Assembly (NCBI RefSeq): GCF_040954835.1 | Contig: NC_090698.1 | Coordinates: forward strand, 40,601,501-40,665,500 | DNA from: Lepisosteus oculatus | Lineage: Eukaryota > Chordata > Actinopteri > Semionotiformes > Lepisosteidae | DNA: 64,000 nt | Direction: 5' to 3' | Part shown: positions 12,581-24,449 of the stretch, one piece after another | Numbering within the stretch: position 1 is the first letter of the stretch | Layout of the letters: the number at the start of each line of letters is the position of its first letter | The notes under the pieces: generated by a model | Seen by the model: the letters and a program-made list of their open reading frames with translations, nothing else | Database searches by the model: none | Told to the model about the DNA's origin: nothing | Program-made: the position numbers and the translations under genes

Positions 12581-15066
12581 CTGGGAAACCAGGCAAATGC
12601 AAGTCAGCTAGACACAAGTGACTTATGATCCAAGCAGCAATTAGTACAACAGGGTGCAAAGTAGTCCAATCTTATATTTATGGCTTTCTTTGAGTGTAAC
12701 TGTTCATCATAGGACTTGAAAGTGAGTGACAGATTAATTCATTATTATTCATTTTTCTTTAATAATCTCATAAGAATGTAAGTTTGGACACCTTTACCAC
12801 CCTCAACAAAAACAAGCAAAATTATTACAATATGAAATCTGCATGCTAAAGTAAATGGTGGCAAATATTTGCTTTCATGTAGACAAGACAGGGGTCTTTC
12901 CCTTCCCCTCCCCCCTCAAAAATAAATCAAATGTATTCAGATTGAATAGTTTGGAATAGTTTGGACCGTTCAATGCATTCAGAAATCAAGATAGAATGCA
13001 TTGTTTTATATTGATCTAATAAAAAACTGTTAAAAACCAAATGTTTTACATCAATATTTCTAAGTGTCAGTCCTCCCCATCGAATGTTTAGACGTCACTT
13101 CTCGGGGAGAGCAGCAGTACTTCTCTTCAGAGGCTCTAAAAACCAACACCCTCAGCTTGTCTTATAGCAGCACTGATACAAATTATTAACTGATGAGGAC
13201 CAGCTGCCTGGCGGAGGTTGTGCATTATATCCAAAAAGCACCAGCCGTTTATTTAAAACATCTTGTGGCAATGATAACGACTGCCTGGAAACCCAAGACA
13301 TCACTCTCTCTCGTGCTCTAAATCCTAACTCATAAAAAGAGAAGAGAGCCTTGCTGTAAATAATGAAGATGCTATGTGAAGAATTTAGAAAGATGCTGGA
13401 ATGCAGCTCCAAAGCCTGATCTCAGATGTGTGCATGAGAGGAATTCTAAAAAGAAATATGTTGCCTGTTCCCTGGTGTAGAAAAAAGGCTGGTACATTCT
13501 AAGGTCAATGGTTTGCAGTGTGCATCATGTCTGATTGTAAGACTGTCCAAGGGACAGCAGCCCTTCTTTATCCTGTACTGTTATTAGATGGGTAATGCAT
13601 TTTCTACAGATTTTATCTGTAAATTGTAAATCCACAGAGCATTCTAAAAAGTGAGTCTGTGTGCCAGTTATGATTAGATAAAAGCATACTTATTCTATTC
13701 CACGGAGGTAGTGACTTCAAACAAGAATTTAAGGTATACATCAAAAAGGAGTCTATATATACTGTATATATTTAAAAAAATCTGCTGTAGGTAAATTAGA
13801 GTAGACGAGGGAAGGGAAAGAAGACAAAGAGACCCGGATCTATGTTCACTCGTCTACTGAATAAACCTCGAGATGAAGTGCAGAAGATTAATGAACACAG
13901 ACATGAAATACATGCAAGCTCAATGAAAATTAAAATGCAGATGGTTGATAAAAAAAATAACGGAGATATTTTCTGTGCATAGTCCAGGTTCCGCCCGTGT
14001 ACAAAGGATTTCAATACTGTCTTGATGAATGGCAGATACAGAGCTATACTCGTAAAGCTTTTTATTTTTTATCTTAATTTTACTCATAAAAGCGTGGGCG
14101 GAAAAAAAATAATTACGACCGTCCTTTCAGAAAAATAAAAAAATCTAAGCCTACCAAAGGCTCTTTGCTGTCAAAGCGACACAATACCGGTTCAACATTA
14201 TACATTACTGTACTGTACCTATGCGCTACTGATACCACAGCATCATTTTCACTAATTAGGTCAGAAGGCAGATATTTTCAAAAATATGAAGTTAAAGTTA
14301 GACTGGCGTGAGTACCCCGTTTATGGTTTATCATCCTCCAGCATTTCTGGGAGAAAGGACTAAAAAAACCAAAATCACTTACAAATGCAATTAAAAGTAC
14401 TGTTACACAAATACAATTCCTACAACCATGAAGATTTCCCGCTAAGCACTGATATTTATTCGATTTAAAATCAAAAGGTATTCAAACATCTTCCCATATA
14501 CAAATATAGGACTGTACAGTACTGGATAAACAGTTCTGAGATACAGACCCATATTATTTTAAAGATGTCTAAGTTTAATTAATTCTGTTAGATATGGAAC
14601 TTGAGTTATATATATCCCTTACATGGCTATAGTAGCTATGCCTTGAAAAAAAATCACGCTTTGTTCAATAAATCCACAGTTTGACCATAGTATCTGACTA
14701 TACAGAAGAACTGAAATACAGATTTCTGTTCATACTCAATAGTAGAAAAATGCCCATTTTGTAGAATTCAACATTATGTTTGGAAACTAAACGTTTCTGC
14801 AGAAAACGTTTAAAGCTCTTTTACACTTGACATGAAGGCGATTCAGCAATGCAGTCAATGATAGCTGCTCTAACTTGGAGAATAACTTGTTAGAAACACA
14901 TGGTGAGCAAACTAAGACAAAAGGTGGACGACACCTACAAAATCCGTTTCTATTTCTCCGAGACAATGCACAAAACACATACAGATCAATGCATTTCATA
15001 CAAAAAATGAATATTTTTTAAAAATATGAAACTTAAAAAATACATTAATAATAGTTTAAATCTTAC
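12581..15066 (-). other. DNAJB5: DNAJB5 5' intron (predicted)
   Basis: AT-rich sequence between the acceptor at 12581 and a candidate first-exon donor at 15066-15061. Nothing else recognisable lies in it. Confidence 0.55.
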
Positions 15067-15167
15067 CCCCATTATCCAGCTGTCATTTCTGTGTATAACA
15101 CGCACCTTACACTTTAAGTTTCTGTGTTTCAAACCAAACTGAGTCCAAATCAAAACCATGATGCAAG
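15067..15167 (-). other. DNAJB5: predicted noncoding first exon of DNAJB5
   Basis: A TATATAAAT box on the minus strand (15203-15195) predicts a start near 15165-15170. Downstream are two candidate donors, GGG|GTAAGA (exon end 15067) and AAG|GTGCGT (exon end 15106). No transcript evidence is available, so both ends are approximate. Confidence 0.45.
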
Positions 15168-15194
15168 TTATAGCAAATCTAAGCGAGCACCCTT

Positions 15195-15203
15195 ATTTAT
15201 ATA
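15195..15203 (-). promoter_or_regulatory. DNAJB5: TATA box of the DNAJB5 promoter
   Basis: The minus strand reads TATATAAAT, about 30 nt upstream of the predicted start and at the edge of a GC-rich, CpG-containing region lying upstream of the gene. Confidence 0.55.
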
Positions 15204-15384
15204 AAACCTGGGACCTTACCGTGTCCGAGTATCGCTTTGCTGACTGTCAGACTCCGTTTCGCCTGTCAACCTATTCCACAAACCCCGCCTACGCTTCGCG
15301 ACCTAGCTTCCCCGAGATCCGCCCACCTTCCTCTCACCACCGGGAATACCGGAATACCTTGTCAATCCTTACTACTGCCACGCC

Positions 15385-15613
15385 ATTGGTCACCCTGCGA
15401 TCTGTCACGAGTGAAGCACCTCCCACATTCCATTTCGGGAAAACCGTCTCGATATTCGCCCTTTTCTGATTGGACTGTGTGGCCCGTTCTCACTTTCTAT
15501 TGGTGTGGAATTAAGCCATTCATTTAACAGCGCCCCTTCTCTTCCCTCACCCCAGTTGACTCGTCCCATTGGGTAGATTTACAAAATCACACTTACTGCT
15601 CTCCTCTGATTGG
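15385..15613 (-). promoter_or_regulatory. DNAJB5: five co-oriented CCAAT (NF-Y) boxes
   Basis: CCAAT occurs on the minus strand at 15389-15385, 15473-15469, 15503-15499, 15572-15568 and 15613-15609. All five face the same way within 230 bp of GC-rich promoter DNA. Clustered CCAAT boxes bound by NF-Y are known in HSP70 and HSP40 promoters; binding here is inferred. Confidence 0.6.
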
Positions 15614-15736
15614 TCCATAACCTGCCAGGGATCGTCCCTCCTCGCAGCTTTTCTTCCAATCCGAGCTACCCTGTTTCATATTTGGTGCTTGTCTTCGGCA
15701 TTCCTTCGGCGGTTGAGTCAGAGCCAGAGTCAAAGG

Positions 15737-15749
15737 GAACCTTCCAGAA
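15737..15749. promoter_or_regulatory. DNAJB5: perfect three-unit heat-shock element
   Basis: The plus strand reads GAAccTTCcaGAA, an exact match to the alternating nGAAn consensus for a trimeric HSF site. It is about 570 nt upstream of the predicted DNAJB5 start. A weaker two-unit TTCggGAA lies near 15433-15440. Confidence 0.6.
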
Positions 15750-15859
15750 AAAATGGTGACGACATCAGCAACTCCAACTCATTCACAATTACCTACAGCG
15801 GGGTTGTCACGAACAATTACGTATGCGTGGAGTTGCCGGAACACTGAATATTCATGCCC

Positions 15860-18055
15860 ACTGTTGCCTGTGCCAGCTTTTTAGGAGAGAGAAAATAATG
15901 TATTGTGCTGTCAGATCCGACACGCTGAAATTTTCTCGGGTCTCAACACGTAACCTTCAGATCCGGAAATGCATGGAACTGAGAAAAAGGAGTTGTTTAA
16001 GGCAGATAAGCTGATCACAGTTCAGAATCTTTTCAGTCGACACCGTAGTTCCATGTTGTACCCAAATCAGATTTCCTTATTGAAAAGCTTATTATAAAGA
16101 TACATAGGGGTTCAAAACTAGTTGCATATTAAATTACATCGTGAACCTTCAACTGCCTCTTCAAGGCACGATCTGTGTACTCGGATGATGATGATGATAA
16201 AACACCAGGTGTTCTAGTTTTCCTTCGTAGTAACAGTATAAGATTTATACTCTGTGGACAGTACAGATAAATTGAACACAGTGTTCTGGAAATCGTATTG
16301 ATTCGGGTTTTGACATAATTCGATAACATTCTGTCAGTTCGCTGATTTATTCATAAATAGGTACAGGTTTATTAAAGCAATCACTTTGAAATCTTACAAA
16401 AGAATTACAGCTAGATTGGCTCACTCTTAAATGCTGTGTTAAGATGGCGAGATTGTCAACCGTTTTCTGTAAATGCAAATGAAATTGAGTTAGCAAATTC
16501 AGCATAGTAAACGCGAAATCGATTTTTTTTTAATTATGCGTTTATTCTGTTAATTCATGGGAAGGGGGGATGGCGGTAGAAAAAAGTTACGAGGTTGTAA
16601 TTAGCGTTGATGGGTTTAGTGATCAACTGATAAATAAATTAAGCACCTAGGTGACACAAATGCGAAATTCTCATGTTTATTAATGGCACAAGCCGGGAAA
16701 ACCAGTTAGGGAACATCAAGTAGCAGGATGCAAGTTACTCTGTCTGCACAAGAGGACTTAAATGGTCATGCTTCCTGTTCCACAATACAACCAATAGAAG
16801 AATACTAGTAACCAAGGATTCTCCTCAAAAAAAGGAAACGGAGACAAATTTGGCTGTGCTTTGTGTGCTCACCAAGACTGTCACAGGAATCGCTGCAGCT
16901 CTGCAATTGAAGGGAAAAAAGGAAAGAAGACAGGGGTTGTGAGTCATCCTCCTGTACTGAAAATGTAACAAGTACAAATGTTTCATGCTGCTCTCTCAAT
17001 CCCACCTCCGGGTACACTTAAATGCCACAATTAAAAGGAGGCGTGTCGCAGAGCTTAGAGCAATTAAAAGTTATCGTTTTCACGAGAAAATGATTTTGTG
17101 ACGCGTGATTACTGCATTCAGGTACTAATCTCTTGACTCTTATTTAAACGAGCGTGGTTTATTCACGTCCCTAACAAAGGTTTTAAGAAAGTAGCAAATT
17201 GTTTTATGGCAGACAAGGTGTCTGCATACGTTTTAACTATTTGCATATTGTCTTGCGAAGCAGACCCATGAGCCCACAGGACACGATTTCAAAGCAAGTA
17301 TTAATTATGTATTAGAGTCTTTTACTTAACACAGGGCGATATGGCTTAGCGGTATATGAGGTAAAACGAATCCATAATATATAATGAATGCGTTATATGT
17401 TAATAAAGTACTTGAACTAATAATAAATATCCTCAGTCCTAATTTTTAGGTGCAGGTGGGCTTTCTTCCTTATTATTAAATTGATCGTCTATTTACCAGA
17501 GTGTCTTAGTCTGGTGAGTCTGGTGTGTCTGCAGTTTTTTTTAGGTTTCTTTAAAGCAGCAGCACCTGAAAAACACGGAGAAGCTGAAGTGGTCAGTTAA
17601 ATGAATTGAGCTGATTTTCTTGGCAAAAATAAATTTTATTTATATACTCGTTTATATACAGTACAATGTTAATTACATGCATGGCCTCTCACTTCATACA
17701 ATCATATACAAGCCTCTACACAACAGTTTCTTTAGGCCATTAGAGGTGTGAAGACATCCTTCCTTTGCCTACAGTTCTGATAGTTAATTGTCTGAAGGTA
17801 CTGTTTACTTATTGGAGTGTCTCCATTTTGTTTGGCCCTTAAATTGTGAATGTTTGATTGTTCACAGGAGCCATTTTGAGTAAGATGGTTTGTTGACCCT
17901 TGTCCTTAGCCTTAATGTAGAACTCACAATCCTTTCCATCCCTCTTTCACAGTAGAGAATCCCACATTGCAAACATTCTTCTTTGTCTGTTCTGTTAGGT
18001 TGCAGGGATTTTCCCCTTCAACTCCCTGACTTCGTATTCTGTGTTGTGTAGGATA
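15860..18055. other. intergenic DNA, nothing recognised
   Basis: AT-rich sequence upstream of the DNAJB5 promoter. The only motif noted is a YY1-like AAGATGGCG near 16442. No exon, RNA gene or repeat family is recognisable. Confidence 0.7.
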
Positions 18056-18290
18056 AGGGAATTCCTTGTGTACTACAGTCCCTTTTTCTTAATGGACGCC
18101 AGCAGCCGAAGCCGATATTGTGTCTTTTTTCCGGACTCCTATCAGTGCCAGACCCGTCTTTATGCTATAGTGCGTCAGCATTGTGTTCACTCCTAGAAGC
18201 TGGACTCTGAGGTCCAGTCTCCCCCACAGTGTTTTGGCAAAATGGCATCCCCAGAATATGCACTCCTGTGTCTTCTCGTACTAGGGTACC
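18055..18290 (-). pseudogene. possible L1/Tx1-type LINE C-terminal relic
   Basis: One minus-strand frame reads CIFWGCHFAKTLWGRLDL followed by about 40 more open codons. This resembles the zinc-knuckle-like FWxCxFAxxLW segment at the C-terminus of L1/Tx1 reverse transcriptase proteins. It is short and isolated with no RT domain nearby, so the call is tentative. Confidence 0.3.
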
Positions 18291-19154
18291 AAGCAAATAT
18301 GTCTTAATTCATAATATACCAATGACACTGCCCTTTAGCGTGCTGAAATTACAATCTAGAAACTTTTATTCCTTTTCCACGTACTTAGATCAACATATAA
18401 TTAAAGGCCTTCCTCCCTATAATTACAATAGAGAATGTTTCTCTATTTCATAAAATATGCGGCTTTAAAACTTATAAATAATAAATCTGAGCATTAATTT
18501 TCTGAATAACACCTGAATGCTTTTAGTGTGTATCTTTTTATTTTGTATGGCTGTACTGATCAGTACTGCTGTGTTCCTTCTCTGTGAATGTCAAGTCAGT
18601 TATGTTTAGAAGCTTCTCCAGATCATCAGTATCAGATACACTTCATACTTTAAAAAATGCCAATAAAGTCAAGAAGAAAGAGCAATGTTAATGGTTTCTT
18701 AAGATAATTCACTCTTTCTGTGCTTCAGCACAAGCAAATACAATAGTTGGAGAAATTTGTAATATTTTCCATACATTTCGCATTTATCCTTATCTCAGTC
18801 TTAACTACCACAAACACTAATTTGAGTTTGTGTTGTTTTAATAACTGTTTCTCCTTCCTCTCCTTGTGTCTTGTCTTCTTCAGAGTCTCATTAAGGTGTT
18901 AGTAAAGGTCTGCATATTATTTGTGTCAAGTGTGAGCTGGGAAAGCTCAGACTCTGCACTCTCTGCATAATTAAATAATTAAATAAATGTTTTCCTCATC
19001 TGGAAGGAAGAATCCCTAGAGAGCATATTCTCATAAAGTAGCATCAAAAGCATATGCAAATTACAGGGCTGGAGAAAGAGATAGGTAGGATAGAATGAAG
19101 CTGCTGTTATTACCTCTTATTGTTGTTTTGCTTTTATCTATACAGTGTAGAATT

Positions 19155-19445
19155 CCATCCATCCATATATTTTCCAAACTCTTCACCCAATTCAGGGTCA
19201 CGGGTAAGCCAATTCCTATCCCGGTAAGCAACATGTGCAATTTGGGATCCACCTTGGATAGGACGTCAGCCCATCACAGGGCACACACAGACACAGACAC
19301 CCACACACTCACACCAGGGCCAGTTTTCCCAGAAGGCATTTAACCTACCAGCATGCCTTTGGACTGTGGGAGGAAACCCGAGCACCAGGCAAAAAAAACA
19401 TGTGAAGACAGGGAGAACATGCAAACTCCAGATAGACATTTGGAT
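19155..19445 (-). repeat. tRNA-derived SINE with GGATGGA tail, family A
   Basis: Reading the minus strand, the tRNA-like head is missing. The body (minus reading: GTTTCCTCCCACAGTCC, a (TG)n-rich centre, GACCCTGAATT) and the terminal GGATGGATGG tail (CCATCCATCC at 19157-19166 on plus) match other copies in this window. Confidence 0.65.
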
Positions 19446-22400
19446 CCCAAAGATGAGAGAGGAGGTAGTAAGTGGTGAGGAGTTTGGGAATGTCAGAGAT
19501 TTTGGAGGAATAAGAAAGATAAAAAGTAATCATCTGAGATACAGGAAGGGGAAGGAGGTTTGAGAAAGGATGAAAAAGTGGAGAAGAAGACAGGATAAAT
19601 CAAATTTGAAGCCAAAGCTTATTAAACTACTAAAATAGTGTATGCAGTTCTTTTCTTGAAATGCTGCATCATCTTGCATCTTACAGAGGAATTCTCTTTG
19701 TTATCCCAATCTAAGTCTCTGCAGATTCTGAGTATAATCAGGAGCAACTCCCTATTCATTTCTGTTTGACACCACAGAATGTTTTGCTTTTTAGGAGTTT
19801 CAGGTTTTCTGACTCATGACAATCAAACTACCAATTAACTTTTGAGTGGACCAGCCCACCAAAGTGCATCACAGACCAGCCTTTCTAGGTAAAAATGCAT
19901 CTGTAAACTGCTGGGTTTGTTTGAAGTTGTTTAGTAAAAACATCAGGAACATTTTAACTGGATTTCATATGTGCACAGTGCACAGAACATATTCTGCTGT
20001 GAACTGCAGGTGTCTGTAGTGTGACTGAAAGTTTGTTCTTGTCTATTAGTAATACCTATTTAACATAACATACTGTATATAGGCAGTATGGTGGTGCAGT
20101 AGTTAGTATTGCCACTTTGCAGTGCTGGGGCCCTGGGTTCAATTCTTGCAGTACTGCCTGGATGGAGTTTATATGTTCAGAACATATTGGAAGATGAGTC
20201 ATTTTAGTGGAACAGTTGGTGGTTTCAGATCCGATATCAGATTATCCGAGATGGTTCTCAGATAGTTAATGTGTAGTGGAATGGTCCAGCACAGTAACTT
20301 TCATTGAACCTTCTGAAACCAACAAGAAAATATGGTGGACTGTTTCTTATGATTTCAAAAGCTGTAGTTAAGAGCTGGGAGATGACAGGTGCTGTATACA
20401 CAGTTTTTTTTGGTTGAACACACACTGAAAAATTGGCCAGGGTCCATACTAATGATCACCTGTCTACAGGGGGCATTGTAGTTAATGGAAGTACCCCACC
20501 TCAAACAGTAGGGGAACATGGAGTATTGGGGCATTACAACATTTTCACTACATGCCTTCATGCATTCAATACACCTGTGCCAAATTGAGGACATGTTGAG
20601 GAGCAACTTGTTATGTATGGTTCAATAATTAACAGGCATTCTTTTCAACATCTGTCAACAGATATACATCATCTCTTACAGACATCTGTACATCACAAAT
20701 CTATTTAAAAGTAAATGTACTGATGCTTTTTTATGTGACAGTAAAGTGAATATTCCTGACTGTTTTATGTTTCCACTAGTAGTTAGTGACACGATCTTGT
20801 CTGCAAACTGTGAAAGACTTGTAATTATTCCTAATTATTAAGTGTGACAGACGTCTGAGTTTAAAATAATTTTTGGAAGAAGTGTAACTACAAAGTTATA
20901 CTAATTAGCGCCTGGATATTCACTCTTCCTTCCACATCTCACTGAATGTTTTAGGTTAATGTTACTGTGAGCAATTGTCAAATGTGAAACATGATCTACC
21001 CAGCCATATAAATGACAAACCTTGCACTGAATTAATTACTCTGCCAAAATTACTCTTCAGCAAGTCAAACAATTACCTACATCCATGCAATTGTGAAACA
21101 TTATTTTTTCCTGTACATATATAATATTGTAAAAGCTCATGTGGAACACATTAGAATTTGACATTGTTTTAAAAAAAATAAAATATTTATTATTCGCAAG
21201 GTGCAGCTGCCATGCTCATAAGCTTGTGTATTTGATCTTTTTATTCTGGTTGTCACGGTGCATTTTACCTACACTGTATATGTGGAAAATCTTGATTCTG
21301 CAGAAGTTGTACAGACTGAATTACTTACCTTGGGTAACCATGTCGAATGTACTGTGCCCTAGTTGTGGAAGAGGTTTTTTGGTAGAAGCAGGAAAGAGAA
21401 CAGACAGGAGGTGTGCTCATGCACAATATAGACAGCTGCAGAGGCTGCTGGGAGGATGATAAAACAAGCTGCTACATCAGTGTGTGCCTGTGCTGGTTAA
21501 CGCATTCTGCTAACCCTGTGTTTGATCCACCCCCATCCTCCCACAGATTTTTCTCCTCTTCAGTAAAAAGGACCCCTCCATCCCCACTCGCCTCATCATC
21601 TCCCTCTCTCTCCCCAGGCTCTTTCTGCTCTTCTTTCACCTCTTTTTTTCACCGAACCACCAGTTAGCGCATTAACAATGTAGCGGCACTTGCTTTGCTA
21701 ATGGTTTTGATACCGTTTCCCTTGTTTGGATTTCAGACATGCGGTGTGTACACAGAAATGTACAAAGCTGGGTATTTCTCTGCCCATCATGGGACACCTT
21801 CAGGAGTACCTTTCATATTTCTTAATTAAACCGTTTAGGACATTGTTTTTCATGTTCTGTGTATTTCAAATCAAGCCTTGTTTTAAAGCTTGGGCTCAGT
21901 TATTCATTCAATCAGGAAAGCCTTCTAAACGCTGCTTCTTGAGTCTTGAATAAGTGGGGTCCTTCATAGCACAATTTGAGAGGAAAAAGAAATGCAGAGC
22001 ACTGGAAAGGGGATAGCACAGATCAAGCTGCAGTGTCAAATTTAACAATGACTGTATGTTGTTACATGTCTTAACTGTTACTTCACATTCAGTTAGCAAA
22101 TTGCAGTGTAACATGTTTTTTATAATAATGCGTGATCTTCAAATAATTCAATCGAGATCTAAAATAATCTTTTTAGAGTTTTATATAATTATAACAAAGC
22201 TAGCTTTACATTCTTCTCCTTCTCATTGTTTCAAAGAGTAATAATTATTACAAACATGTTACTTTCTAAGATGTTTAATCATCAGTGGATTTTCTGTTGG
22301 TGTGGACTGTGTGCTTTTGAAAATGAAATTGTTGACAAACTTGACCCACTGCTCCTACCTCTGGAGCAGGACAAAGAGAAGTGTCAGCGAATGCTCTCCT

Positions 22401-22460
22401 CTGACACACACACACACTTTGGAGCTTCCACCCATGTGCAATGCTGTGAGCTATGTAGTG
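19446..22460. other. intergenic DNA, mostly unrecognised
   Basis: Apart from the SINE head fragment near 20.1 kb, no gene or repeat could be supported. A Cys-containing open frame near 21139-21459 carries a CPxC motif but lacks a splice context or a recognisable domain, so it is not called as a gene. Confidence 0.6.
20085..20180 (+). repeat. SINE family A, tRNA-like head fragment
   Basis: Contains an A-box-like stretch (GTGGTGCAGTAGTTAGTATT) and a B-box-like GGGTTCAATTC with tRNA-type spacing, followed by the start of the body. Truncated at its 3' end. Confidence 0.6.
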
Positions 22461-22469
22461 TCTTTATAG

Positions 22470-22600
22470 AGCTCACAACGGAACATAAGCCTTTACTAAA
22501 GGTTACAAACAAGAGGAGGCCATTCACCCCAACGAGCCTGTTTGGTAAGGTAGTAGCTAATTGATCTGATTCAGACATTTCATGAAAGAAACTAGGATAT
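22470..22600 (+). repeat. CR1/L2-like LINE 3'-end fragment
   Basis: The stretch around AGAGGAGGCCATTCACCCC and AGTAGCTAATTGATC matches, from memory, a widespread fish CR1-type 3' region. A complementary downstream part of the same consensus occurs at 44.2-44.5 kb. Confidence 0.4.
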
Positions 22601-23589
22601 GAGCTTTGACTTCCATGTACTGTAGTTTCCACCTGCGTCATCTGGTTAGTGTTTCACTGTTAAACTGGAGGGGGTGTGCTGCTTTCTCTGACAATGCTGC
22701 AAAGGCACAGGTAAGGGGAGGTCAGATCACCTTTACAGAGCTCTGAGTGAAGCCAGTTAACACAAGCACATTCATCCCCTGCTGCAGCGGCTAGTTGTGT
22801 GCTGCCACTTAGAAACTCCAGATTTATAACTGATTCCATGGTCGGATCTTTAACCAGCAGTGTTAACATCAAGACTATAAGCTTAAACCTGGCCTCTGTA
22901 CAACCATCTTTAATGTATAAAGCTACTGGGAGCTACCGTATAAATAGTCAGTTTTATATTTTGTACTATAATATAGGTTTTCTTGGGAAAGTAGAAATAA
23001 ATGGTCGATTCCTATTTTTGACATTAAAAGATAAGTACAGTTATGCACAAGGGATGCCATTCAAGCTGTTTACCCATTGAATTGTTTGTTGTTTAATGAT
23101 CTTGAGAATACCGTCTATACTTTTCCTACACAAGCCCTCAGAGTCAGTCTCAACTGTATGATTAGGAAGTTGGTTTCAGATTCACAAAATTCTGTAATTT
23201 CCACTTGTCTTCCTTTAACCTTGTTTTATTGTGTTTCATTGTTCATTGGAATTTTGTATAAACGTATGTTCATTTTTAAGACATGTATAAGTTTAGTGTA
23301 TATTTCATTTAAAAGATGATTTCTGATTAACTTATGATGCTATGTTATACCTAATATGCTTCTCCCCTCAGAGTGTTAGTCAGTTCCTCCCCCTTGGAAC
23401 AACTGTGGATGCACAAGCAGGAGATCATGAGTAATTGTAGTTTGGATTTCTCAGTGAAATCTGTCCGGTTTGTGATTTGTGAATGAGCTCCATTGTTTCA
23501 CTGACAGCACTGACAGCAAGTGTAAATGAAAGTATAAGGGGAGAAATAGAAAGATTCTGATTTTATAGGCACAGGATGAAATGAATGCA

Positions 23590-23765
23590 AGACAGAGCAA
23601 CATACAATATCATGGCAGATTATACTCTGAACTGGACTCTATACCTAGACATAGACACCCAGAGGAAATCCATGCAAACAAAGGAAGAACATACAAACTC
23701 CACGCAGATACCGCTACAGGTCAGAAACTGAACCCAGGGCCCCATTGCTTCCCACCAATGTACTC
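23590..23765 (-). repeat. SINE family A fragment
   Basis: Contains the inverted body signature (CAGAGGAAATCCATGCAAAC, then GAACATACAAACTCC) and the inverted B-box-like end (TGAACCCAGGGCCCC). Degenerate and lacking the GGATGG tail. Confidence 0.55.
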
Positions 23766-24214
23766 AATCTTTTAAAATTTTAGTCTAAAAATGTTTGATC
23801 GTTGAATGGTGTGCCTAATTTCATTTTATGAAAGCAAAGACTTGGGAAGCTAGGTAAGTCTTAATATTTAATTTTAAATGTGCAGCTCACACACAGCTCT
23901 CAGCCCCAGTGATCCTCAGAGCCTGTTCATTGGGGTTGCTGGAATGAGAGAAAAGTTTTCACCTGCACACCTACAAATAAGTACTCTTAACACATTGAAA
24001 CTGCTTTTTCGCCACTTGTTTTTGATGTATCTGTTTATTTGTTAATATTGTACGATCACAAATAAAATCTAATTAAGTCTTACCATATTCTGAAATTGGG
24101 GGTCCTTACTTATGGTAACTCTTTGAAACCTTGCACCTCACCCAAAACAATGATGAGATACCTTTTCTGTTCCACAGTATCATTATTTTAGTTTTTTTGA
24201 ATATAGATAAGATC

Positions 24215-24442
24215 AGATCACTTTATTAGCCATATACAATTTATTGCATTAGGAATTTGTCTTTTCACATACCCCAGCTTGCTCTCCATGAGACACACAG
24301 ACAGGGAGAGAAGCTTAGTGTCAGAGCACAGGGTTAGCCATTTATATGGCACCCCTGGAGTAAATGGGGTTAAGGGTTAAGGGATTTGAACCTTCCATAC
24401 ATAGGCACAGAGCCTTAGCCACACTGCCACCACTCCACCCAG
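24215..24442 (-). repeat. tRNA-derived SINE with TTATCT tail, family B
   Basis: Read on the minus strand, it has a tRNA-like head, a body with the phrase ACAAATTCCTAATGCAA and a CTTATCT tail (AGATAAGATCAGATCAC on plus). A closely similar copy lies in the opposite orientation at 47755-48030. Confidence 0.7.
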
Positions 24443-24449
24443 AATATTC

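Noticed and set aside
15753..15850. Short ATG frame with good Kozak context in the DNAJB5 promoter, plus strand
   Set aside because: About 30 codons only, no similarity recognised and no donor site; a divergent gene cannot be supported.
21139..21459. 106-codon frame with a CPxC motif
   Set aside because: A single CxxC is insufficient for a zinc-finger call and there is no gene structure around it.
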